Assembly (NCBI GenBank): GCA_948474755.1
Contig: CAOLHI010001022.1
Coordinates: forward strand, 620,001-684,000
Source of the DNA: Ctenosaura bakeri
Lineage: Eukaryota > Chordata > Lepidosauria > Squamata > Iguanidae
DNA length: 64,000 bases
Reading direction: 5' to 3'
Numbering within the stretch: position 1 is the stretch's first letter; the number at the start of each line of letters is the position of its first letter. Shown piece after piece: positions 48,401 through 60,400 of this stretch. A program made the position numbers and the translations under genes. Under the pieces are notes generated by a model, which was not told the DNA's origin, did no database searches, and worked only from the letters and a program-made list of their open reading frames with translations.

Positions 48401-51400
48401 TGTGAAAGGGTACAGAAATTTTGGCAAATGGTGTTTAAAGAGATAAAAGAGATAAGAGGAATTGATTTACAAATATGTTTGAGTATACTGTTATTATCTA
48501 TATTTGATAAGATTAATTGTACCCAGACAATGAAGGAGTTAATTACAAATTTTTTAACTGCAGCAAAGCTAATTATATTGAGAAAATGGAAAACTCAAGA
48601 AGACTTTCATATAAAGGATTGGTATAAAGAAGTGTGGAAAATTGCGATCAATGATAAGTTAACATGTCAAATTAAGGTTAAAAAAGGGATAATGAAAAGG
48701 AATTACTTTGAAGCAATATGGAAAATATTTGTGGAAAAGGCCTTAACAAAAGAGGGAAGTGTCACACCTCCACAAGAAGAATTACAACTTTGGAAAGCAG
48801 AGTAAGCTGAAATATAATTGGCTCTGGGAATGGGCTCACATTTAGGGTTAGAGTTTATGGTTAATAACTGGATCATATATAGTATTAGCAATACGTTAAA
48901 TATAGTTGAAAAGAATAGATTTAAGAATGAAATTATAGCAATAATGAACATAAGAGAATAAGATTTAGATATATGAAATAAAAATATATAATCAATGTGA
49001 TACATAATATGTTGAATAAGTATATGATGATAAAGAATCTGGAGAGAAATAGTAATGTAAGCTATTTGCGTTGTAATTTTTCTCTTTTCACATTTATGTT
49101 ATTCATGTGGTGCTTTTGTTTTATTCTCTTATGTATTGTTCTTTTTTCTTTATAATACTAAGCCCTGGAGAAGATCAATGAGTAGCAAGATGACACTGCT
49201 TTCCACATTCACTAGTCCTTTTGCCACTCCAGAAGAGAGGTGCAGGATGGAGGCTTGCCCCTGCAGTTATGTCAAGCCCTGAGGCTGCTCACATGAGCTC
49301 CAAAACATATGATGACACTATAATCAAGATCCTACATCTCCTATTTGTGTTTTTTTAAATGTTTTTTAATTAAATCTTTTTTTTTTGAATAGACTATAAA
49401 AACTACATTAAAAATAATCAACACCCATCCATAGAAATTCACAGAGACAATAAACTAAAAAAGTAGCTTTGGAGAGATGAAGCTTGTCCTATGTACACAT
49501 TCTGCCTGATTACCAAGGTCAGCCAAACCTTATGGATCACTGCCTGAAGTTGCTCTTACCAATGAATCATATGTTTCTGGTTTCTCATCTATTTTTCCAG
49601 CTTTTTTCATTCTGTTCAACCGTTTCTGCTCAATAACACCTGTTCGATCAAGGAATGTGTCATCGTCACTGTCGTAAAAATCTTCTTCTTCCCAATTCTT
49701 TGCTTTTCTTTTACGGGAAACTAAGCAGAACATAGGCAAAAGAGACAAAAGACTATAGAACAGAACAGTCCTGAAGAGCAGTTATCCACCTGCATCACTG
49801 ATTTAGTGATAAACAATTGACTTCATCTTTTTTTTTTTTAAAAAGGAAAGACCAAATTGGACACAGATGTGAAATCTGCAAAGATCTATTGTAACAGTAA
49901 AGTGGAATAACACCATGCATACCACTGGCAGCTTCTTGTAAGAAAGGTGGGATAAATAATTTAAAACTATTTTAACTTGTTTTACTCTGTCTTATGTAAA
50001 ATTATTAAACTGTCTATGTTTTTAGCCTTTTAAAATAATTTTTAATGCTCACACTGTTTTAAATTAGTCAGGTTGGTTTTATTGTGTGCTGCCCGGAGAG
50101 GATACAAATATTTTCATATATAAATAAATATACATGGATTGAAAAAAACCATAGCCCTTAAACTCAAATTTGTGAATTCACTTAACCTACCTGCTTCCTG
50201 GCGCAGCACCCCCCTAGCATCCAGTATCCTGCAGGCTTCCAATGCACACTGGATCAGTGCTTCTTTCTTCTTTCCTGAATGAATAGCTTCTGCCACAAGC
50301 TGCTTCCCAGAAGCATCATCTACGGGGAGCCTATTCAATTCAGGAGATTCCAGTACAAAACAAGGTCAACAGCAATCCAAAACTGTACCGTATGTGTATG
50401 GTCAAAACTGTTCCTTGACATATCAAAGCTATATCCGCTTGTTCCCAAAATTTTGGAAAGTTACCTTTCGATATTTTATTCATCATTTCATGAAGAGGCA
50501 GAATTAATTGATCCTGGAATATTTTAAAATAGGATGCTGAAAAACCATCTGGGTCCAGTGCTTTCCCCTTTTTACTATTTCTTATTGCTTCCTTTATTTC
50601 AGCAACTGTAATTGGACTGTTTAGTATATTCCAATGTTCCTCGAAGAATTTCATCCGCAGATATTTACACAAATAATCATCAATCTGTTTTGCATACAAA
50701 CTTGTATCTTTATAGAGTTCCAAATAAAAATTTGATTTTTTAAAAATTTTCTCCAAATTAGTATATGTTTTACTTCCTTTTCTAATTTTTGTAACTAAAG
50801 ATATTTCTTTTTTCCTCTGAATTCTATACCCTAAACAATTTCCTGCTTTATTTGCCCATTCAAAATTTTTCTGCTTTATATACAATAACTTATTAACTTC
50901 CTCATTCATTTGTAATTCTAATTGTTTCTGTAACATAGTTATTTCTTTTAATACAGATTTGTCTGAAGGATTGTCATTTAATTTCTTCTCCTTTAACTTT
51001 AATTGTTCATTTATCTTTCGTATACTTTCTCTCTTCCTCCTTACTCTTTGAATATTTTCCTGAATAATGAAGCCGCGCAGTACTGCTTTACTCACATCAC
51101 AAACTGTTTCAATATTCGTTCCTTTATTAAGATTATCCTGAAAGTAATTCTGTATTGTCTTTTTAGCTTTAAGAACTACATTTTCATCTTGTAACAATCT
51201 ATCATTTAAATGCCAGTTCCATGTTGGTTTACCCATCTTTATTGTTAGAAGAATTGCACTGTGACCTGAAAGATTTCTTGATATGATTTCCATTTTCTTC
51301 ACATTATTAATGATTGATTTGAAACTAGGAACATATCAATTCTGGACAATGATGCATGGCTTTCAGAATGAAAGGTATATTCCCTAGATGCTCCATACAT

Positions 51401-54400
51401 ATACTGCCAAACATCTAATAATTCTATATTGTCCATCATTGTTTCAAATACATACATAAAGAGGATAGGGATCCACTGGATGTAAGAAACTATAGACCAA
51501 TATTAAATTTGGATTAAATTTTTTTTACAGCTATTCTTGCAGATAGATTGAAAAAGGCATTAAGAGACATAATACAAGGTGACCAACGTGGCTTTATACC
51601 TGGGAGATATTTAAAAGATAATATAAGGAATATAATTAATTTAATGGAGTATTTTGATAGAAATCCTGGGAAAAAGCTTTAATCTTCTTAGATATTGAGA
51701 AAGCTTTTGATTCAGTGAAATGGGAATTTATGTTGGATATTTTAGAAAAAATAGATATAGGAGAGAAATTTTTACGATGGATTAAAGCAATATATACTAA
51801 ATAATCAGCTTGTCTGATCATAAATGGTGGGAAATCTAGAACAATTAATATTCAAAGAGGAACAAGACAGGGATGCCCTCTTTCTCCTTTACTATTCCTA
51901 CTAGTGATTGAAATATTGATTTCAAATATAAGAGAAAATAAAGAAATTAAAGGGGTGAAGCTGCGAGGTAGAGAACTTAAAGTGCGAGCGTTCACAGATG
52001 ATCTGGTGATTTCATTAGAAGATCCAATAGAGGGAATTAAAGAACTGAAAAAGATACTTGTTGAATTTGGAAAAATTTCTGGTTTAAGAGTAAATGAGGA
52101 GAAGACAAATATATTAACTAAAAATATGACTCAGGATGATGAAGTATTAACCCAGATATCAGGATATAATATATCAAGGAAAGTTAAATACCTGGGAATA
52201 CAATTAACAACAACAAAAAAATCTGATTTGTACAAAAACAATTATGAGAAAGTATGGAGAGAAAGTATAAGAGACTTTAAGAACTGGAGTAATCTGAAAC
52301 TGACGCTTTTAGGCAGAATATCAGTAATTAGAATGAGTGTTGATGCTTTAAAGATGCTTTATTTATTTCAGACAATACCTATAATTTATGGAGATACAAT
52401 TTCTTAAAAATGGCATAAAGATATTTCTAATTTTATCTGGGAAGGAAAGAAACCGAGAGTTAAACTAAAAATATTGCAGGATGATTGGGAAAGGGGTGGA
52501 ATGAGATTGCCTAATTTAAAACTATATTTTCATGCCGCTTGTCTAAGTAGGATCAAAGAATGGATAACATTAGAAAACAAGCAGCTATTGGACCTGGAAG
52601 GAGTTGCCATATGGTTGGGCTGGCACTTCTATCTATGGTATAGCAAAAATAAAGCAAATAGAGAATTCTACAGTCATTTTGTAAGAAGAGCATTAATACA
52701 TGTATGGTATAAATATAGATTAAGATGCCGCTCTAAAGCACCACTATGGGTATCTCCTCAAGAGGCGTATTACAAAAAAGAGAATATTCTTTTAGGTAAA
52801 TGGATTAGATATAAAGATTTGGTAGAATTCCATAAGGACAAGATTAAAATAAGGACACAAGAAGAACTTAAAGAATTAGGGATAAATTGTCATTGGCTAT
52901 TATATAGACAGATTAGGGAAAAACTGAAACTAGACCTACAATTGAATGGTTTATTAGAAGAAAGGACCGCTGAATACAGTATTATTTTCAGAAAATACTA
53001 AAGTTATTTCTAAATTATATAAGATATTATTATTATGGGAATCAGAGAATGAATTAGTTAAAGACTCTATGATTAAATGATCTCAAAATATTGGCCACCC
53101 AATAAGTTTAGAGCAATGGACAAAAATTTGGACTAAAAGGATGAAATATATGGCTTGTCAAGATATTAAAGAAAACTTATACAAAATGTGATACAGGTGG
53201 TACCTAACCCCGGATAAGTTATGTAAAATGTATAGGAAACATAATAATAAATGCTGGAAATGCAATTCTGAGGTAGGTACATTTTTTCACTTATGGTGGT
53301 CTTGTAAAAAGGTAAATAAGTTCTGGAACACAACTCATATACAAATTGAAAAAATGCTGGGTTTACATTTCACAATGTCACTTGAGTTATACTTATTGTC
53401 TATCATGGATGATGACTTGGAAAGAAAAATTGGTAAAGTATTATTTTATTTTGCAGCAGCAGCGAGAATAATCCTAGCACAAAAGTGGAGGCAAAGTACT
53501 CTTCCAGCTATAGATGATTGGATTCAGAAAATATTAGATATAATTTATATGGATCAACTTACACTTCTTTTGAGGGGGAGAAATATGGTAAATTTATTAA
53601 GGATTAGGATATAATAATTGCATATTTTAAGAACATGTGGGGAAATCTGAAAGAGGTTAATTTAGAATTTTGAGAACGTTATACTTTAAGGAGAAAGTGT
53701 TAGCACTATGAATAGATGAAAACGTCAAATTACTAGTATCTCCAGTTTATAGATTGAACAAATCAGATTAGATAATATATGTTACCACAGAAATTATAAT
53801 TATGCTGGAAATGGGAGGAAGCTTAAGAATGTATGTGAATGATGAGATAGTAAATATTATATATATGTGTGTGTGTGTGTTTCTGTGTGGATAGGTAGAT
53901 ATATATTTTCTGTACCTTAACCGTGTCCATTTGAATTTATATTCTTGTCTTTCTGTTTTCTCTTTTTCCTTCTTTCCATATTTCTAATTTCTTCCCTTCT
54001 TCTAACTTTTTCTTCTCTTCATTGCTTTTTATGCTTTTTTATTTTTCTTTATTTTTTTTCTTTTTCTCTCTCCTTTAGTTGTATGAAATTATTTTTAAAT
54101 GTTAAGATGAATACTGGAGGATTTGTATGTTTACATACAAATTTTAAACTTTCATTCTCAATAAAAAATAAAAGTAAAAAACAAAAAACTGTTCCTTGAC
54201 ATAATCTCAGCCTTACTGTCTACAAAGCAACTCAACAAAAATTCTGTGAAATCTGTAGGAGAAAGGGGAGTACTGAAAGAAAAAAGATCTGCTTGTTAAA
54301 TATTTTCAAGTGTATCAAGAAGTGCCTTTGACTAGCAGCAATTTTCAGCTTTTCAGAAAAGGAAAAAGCATTTGCCTACTCAGAGTGAAGACTTTGACTC

Positions 54401-57400
54401 TAGTGACCTCATGTGGAAAAATTTCCCTGGATACACTGGGTCATGTAATTCATTCCAACCTTCCCAATTTTCTGAGACTACTTCTTTTCCTGACTGAGAA
54501 AGATGCACTAATAAGGCATTAAAAATTAGCCAGAGCAGCCATGGAGACCATCCCACTTCAGCAAACATTATGGGAGTGGTGTGAACATCTACCTCACAAT
54601 AAACATTGGTGTTCTTTTTTGCTTTTTGTTTTCCTCCAGTCCCTGAAAGTACTAACACTAATCTCAAAATCAAAATTTGATAATACTGGACTTCAGCAGT
54701 GGTTAATTACAGTGGTCCAAAGCATTTACTTACCAGACATCAAAAACCCTAAAATAGAACTATATTTTTTTTGAATGACTTAAGTATATGGTAGTTATCA
54801 GTACTAAAATTCCATGTTTTAGAGAGTAGAGATGAATGTTTTGTAGAGCAGCAGTGCTAATAATTTAGCCCAATTCAAGCATTATATTATCCTGCAAACA
54901 TAAACATAGAAAGACTGTACTCTAGCCTTGATTATTGAGAGTTCTAGGTCACATCGTAAGTATTTACAGGCAGTGGAGACTATCATTTTTAGACTGAGCT
55001 TCCCTATACAGAGGGAAATGGGAGACATAGGTCCCCTCCATATGTTAACTGTTGTGGATATGAAGAACCCAAATGGGGATTTTGTTGTGCATGAGTGTAT
55101 GCTGAAATAGTGCTTAAGTAGAATGACATATCATTGGAACTGGGCAGAGAACATTTTTTTTGGCTTTCTTATACCTTTCTACAAGACTAAAAAAATGTCA
55201 ATTATTTTAGCACACAGGCAGATGAATTGTCCGCTCTTAATACAAGCAAATATTATTGCGGTTAGGAATACTACATATTAAGGTGAAATTGTACAAACCA
55301 CGTGTGGCAGTAATATACCCTCGAAATGTTGTCAAATGCAACCCCAGACATTACTCAAGATTGACTGGGCAGTTCAACAACCTCTGGAAGGTCATACGAT
55401 ATCCAAAATATTGCACTTAATAAACAAACAATTCTGGTCAAGTCAGTATCTCACAGAGATAAATAAAGTTGGTGACCAGTCTTTTCATGTTTTAGCTCCC
55501 GTGCTCAAATCCAATTCAAGGTATGCAAGATATACCACCTTCCTCATCCTCCATGAGAGAAAGATAAAACTATACAGAATAATTTCACAGTATATATACA
55601 TACATACTTCACCCTACAAAGCCAGGTGCCAGTCCCTTGAGCTTCAAATTCGTATTCTAGTTCTTCTCCTGGAAAAGAAACAGAGTAGAAACCTCTTTAC
55701 CAGTCCATGTTACCAATATAATTTTTTTCTCTCCACTGAAATGGGAAAGCATAATTACACTGAGCGAATCAATCTATATCTTTACTCCATTGTAAAGTCC
55801 TTAAGAATTTAATTACATGGCTTGAAGTTTAAGTACATACTTCAGCTTCCCAGATGGCTGACATAAATGATTCCAAGTATATAAGTATATGCTTAAGTAG
55901 TGTTAAATATACATACAATTTTATACTAAATAAATTATTACTTTGTAACATGGTCTTGAACTCATCCATCAACTCATATACAAGTCTAGACCTCATTATG
56001 AAATTGTTTCATCATTGTGTTCATCCCCATTCAGAGAAATTATATTTTAGAGGGAGGGGGACTTATTTGATGGATCAAAACTTTACAAACATCCCAAATA
56101 TTTTCAAAGCTTTATATACATCAAGGGATAACACCACAGTGAAGCGTAATCTAGGTAAAGGAGCTTTAGCTGACAACCTAATTTAAATCCTGGAAACTAG
56201 TGGTTTCCTCAGCAACAATGAAGCTAAATCAGTTGTCACAGATTACTCTTTAGGAGATACAGCAGATTATAAGCATTTTCAACATAGCTGAAACTCTACA
56301 AATTGTGAAAGGATGGGAAATCACTCACCCACGCCTTACAAACAAAGACACAGAAAAATCCTACTCATGTTTATTGAAAGGGACATCCCAATCACTTCAG
56401 CGAGGCATACTCCTACTAAGTGTGCTTGGAATTGCAATTATTCTCATGTAAAAGATAACTTTACACATTAGGTCATTAAAATACAATTTGTTTCTGACTC
56501 CACTTTGATCATGGGTTAAATATTCCCCCTGAATAATTAGGTTTGCTAGACAAGAGTACATTTGTACAATGTTTTATCAGGGTACAAGCTATGCACTTTC
56601 CTTGAAAACATATATTTGGCTAACACTCTATTTTGGTTGCCTTTGAAGAATGATTGGGAAAATGCATTGGATGTGGAATATTGTAAAGCTGCTCACAGAA
56701 AGATCTTATTCCAAGTATGTATGCTTGGCCCACAACTGGCCAAACAATACTGTATTCTAGTTTAGGGGCCAATTCCAATGGTTACCACTTTTACAAATCT
56801 ATATGCTTTGGGTTTAGGTTACTTCAGGGAGCACCTGCTCTTTTACCATTCTTCTTGCCCTTTGACATTTGACCTTCATAGATTTCCTTCATCTGAAGTA
56901 TGCATACAAAGTATATTTTTGCAGTTCTTCTATATGTTGGAGTTTTAATAACACTGAGAAAGAATTATCAAAGTGTTAAAAGCAGCAAAAACAAAACAAC
57001 ACATAATGCAGCTGAACACTACCACTCAGTGAAACAGCATCGAAGATAATGCACATACCTTCTCTGTCAAAAAACCCTTGCAATGCCTTCTTTGGATCTT
57101 TCAAATAAAAGGCCTCTTGATCCTCCTGAAACTCAATGGCAATTGGGTTTTCTTCACCCTCTTCTTCTTCTGCATCTTCCCCTGAAAATGAGGGCAGTAA
57201 GAATTGGGAATGAGAGCTAAAGTACAAGAGAGTATGATGTAGCTTCATTTATCATATTCAAGGAAGAAAATATTTCTGTAAGATATAAGCTTAATATGAA
57301 AGCAGATGGCCCCTTTCAGGTTTGTCAACATTGTACAGTTATATACTGAGAGTATGATCCATCCTCATGGGATCTTAGAAATGAGAAGGGTGGTTGGATG

Positions 57401-60400
57401 AGTATATTTTGCTGTTGTGGAGTGCTTTCAAGTCATTTCCAACCTGTGGCAATCCTATCATTGGGTTTTCTTGGCAAGATCTGTTCAGAGATTGTGACTT
57501 GCCCAAGGTCACTCACTGGGTTTCCATGGTTGAGTGGGTCTTGAGTCATAGCTCAACACTCAAAACACTACACTACACTACACTGGCCCCAAATGAATAT
57601 ATAGGAGTCTGATATTAGACTTCAATTCTATTTGTTTTCCTGTGTCAACCCATCTAGGCCACTACATTTATATAGTGAGAAAGCTCAATACATTTTTACA
57701 GCAGCATTACAAAGGATCCAAATTTCAGTTCTTTCAGGTAACAAAAAACCTTAAAAGATTTAAAGCATTTAGCATTTATTTCTAAACCGCTTATCAACTG
57801 AGTGTTATCTAAGCGGTTTACAATGTGTTTTAGCTAATTTACCTGGCCTACTTTCAAAAAAATCCAGAATAATAAAAAATTAGGAACTTTTTGAAGACTG
57901 ATGCGTTAAATTACCTACATTATAAATGGAAATGGCTATTTTTAAGTTACTGGACATATATTAATTACACCAGAATGCCTAAAATATAAGGCATTAAGCT
58001 CTGTAACTAATTATCAAACATCAATTTTAAGTTACAAACCAAACTAAGTGTTTAAAATCAGTATTTTACCTATTCTACTTTCTTTCAATCAAGGTTTTCG
58101 TGTATATATATATATATATATCACAGAGTTAAGACAACAAATTTGTTTAAAATGTTAAATGTTAAGAATTTACTTATAAAAAAGGAGGAAGGGGGATTAA
58201 AAAAGAAATGTGGCAGCATCTTTAAGACTAACCGGTTTTTATTTTCGCATGAACATAAAAACCAGTGGATATGTGGATATAAATCCACTGCTTTGGATGC
58301 AGTACCAAGCGAATCCAAAAAAGTGGGTTTATATCCACGAAAGCTCATTAGAAAATAAAGGTCACTTAGCGTCAAAGGTGTTCCCACATTTCTTTCTTTT
58401 TTCTTCCTTCTTTTTTTTATGCTGCAAGAGACTAACATGGTTTCTTCTTTGAAGAATTCACTAGGCATTCATTCAATATATCAAAGAACTGAGGAAATAT
58501 TCTAGTTCTCTTCTCACTATTTAAAGTGCTAGTCTTATGTATTACTGTTATTATTCATTTATATGGCACCATCAATGAACATGGCACTTCATGGTGCTGA
58601 TGTAGACTGGGACCAAGATGAAGCATTTAATATACAGCTGAGTTAAACCAAAACCGTACTGGAATTGGGATGGTCATTATGTGTTTCAGCCTCTTATCTA
58701 TCCTAACTCAGTACATGTGGTGCTCTGTTAAGTGGTCAAGGATGTGCTTTGCATACAAAAGAGGCAGGTAAGTATGAAATCTTGGAAAGCTACTCTTTGT
58801 CAGCGTAGACAATACTGAACTGTACAGTACAATGATCTGACTCAGTACAAAGCACCTTCTTGCATTCTTGTCCTGGTCCATTACTTTGGTATAGAAACTG
58901 CGTCCAAGCATTTCTCACAGAGTTCCTACAATTGCACAGATTTGTAGTATGAATTTGTGTCCAACTGTGGACCTTTTGGCAGCATGATAAGGATTAATCA
59001 GAATATGATTTATGATTTTGACAGATAAGCCGCATCCCAATATTACAAGGAAGCCACATGTACTACACTTGGGACAGACTTTTAACAGCCTCCCTCCAAA
59101 TTAAAAAAAAAATTAGAATTCATTTCTAATTCTAGGGAAGAAGAAAATACAAAAGCAAAACAAAAGCAATGAATTCACACTTTCAAAGTGTATAGCAATA
59201 ACATATCTTACCAATTCCCCAAGAACAACTGAGATCACTGTTTTGACTGTTTTTACTTCTTTGTTCATCTTTTTCCTCTTGATCTTCATCAGAATCATCA
59301 CCAAGCATTGTTTTCTCTAACTTGGCCTGCTGCTGCTTACGCAATTCTTTCAACTGAGTTACAGTCAATTCTGATTCTGGTTCTTGATCCTCCTCTGGAC
59401 CCTGCAGAATGAGTTACAGTTTTCATAACTGCATGATTGAGAAAAATGATTGACAATATAACTGCATATTTATGCAAAAAGTCCAAGAAGGTGTATTTTC
59501 CAGTAAGTATCATTAGGAATACAGTTCAAGCTTTTAAATGTTGCTGTGTTTCTTCAAGTTGTTTCCTACTTATGGCAACCCTAATGTGTTCTGGGAACTG
59601 AGAATCTGTGAATGACCAAGGTCATCCAGTGGGTTTCCATGGTTGAGCAGGGAATTAAACCCTGGTCTCCAGAGTTGTAGTTCAATGCAAACCACTATAC
59701 CATGCTGGCTCTTTTCTTTTTAATGTTACAGAACTGTAAACATTGCTACAAAACTATTTACAACTAGCTGATAATCTTCTTCACCCTTTTAAAATAGATG
59801 TTATAAATTTAGTGCATCTTCGTTAAGGCTGCCTCCACCTCCTTTTTGGAATATATTTAGTGAAGCATCCAGAGAGTAGTTGAGAACTCATGACATTAAA
59901 ATGTCTCAAAGTCAGATGCATGTCTGACATCCAAGAGCACTGGAGAGTGTTTCAGGAGCTTTACAATGCACCAGGACCTATTCAACCATCAACTTTTCTG
60001 ATACTAGCGATACACACCTTCCATACTGTCTGCCTGATTTCCTTGATACCTTTCAAATATTAAAGTACTAAACTCTCAGTAACCTTAAACTGCATGTATA
60101 TGATGCACAAAGTTCTAGGATAAGGGTAGGCAATTTCAAAATAGATGGCAGTTGCATTAGATATCCTAACCTACTGTGGGAGCACACCTGACTCCCAAAT
60201 ATTGGCAGCATGTGGTAAAATACCAAAGCATTTCCTTTTAACAAAAAGGTGCATTTGTCTGTATGTTGCTTATTATTGCTCTAGCAGAATACTAGAATAA
60301 CCAAAAAATAAGTGAACCCAGTGGCATGTGACAAACTCAAAAGACCAGTTACTGGTAGTTTGATCTTTATGAGTAAATCTCAGACCTGTTTCAATGTATA

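Larger units (their letters stand above)
50423..54184. mobile_element. L1 LINE with 5' inversion (twin priming), intron 4 of SLC4A1AP
   Basis: A 19-base target duplication, aaaactgttccttgacata, sits at 50404-50422 and 54185-54203. Between them the L1 is in two opposite pieces. The left piece (to about 51452) reads on the minus strand: the endonuclease C-terminus ([17 protein letters not shown]), then the linker to the start of the reverse transcriptase ([13 protein letters not shown]). The right piece reads plus and resumes at the next L1 codons ([15 protein letters not shown]), through the RT ([28 protein letters not shown]) to a C-terminal Cys motif ([18 protein letters not shown]), a pyrimidine-rich 3' UTR and an A-rich tail. 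Stops and frameshifts make it inactive. The sequence missing 5' of the endonuclease tail was never inserted. Confidence 0.93.

Noticed and set aside
53228..53614. Independent gene with a Cys/His zinc motif
   Set aside because: The motif is the normal L1 ORF2 C-terminal Cys cluster, continuous with the disabled RT upstream.
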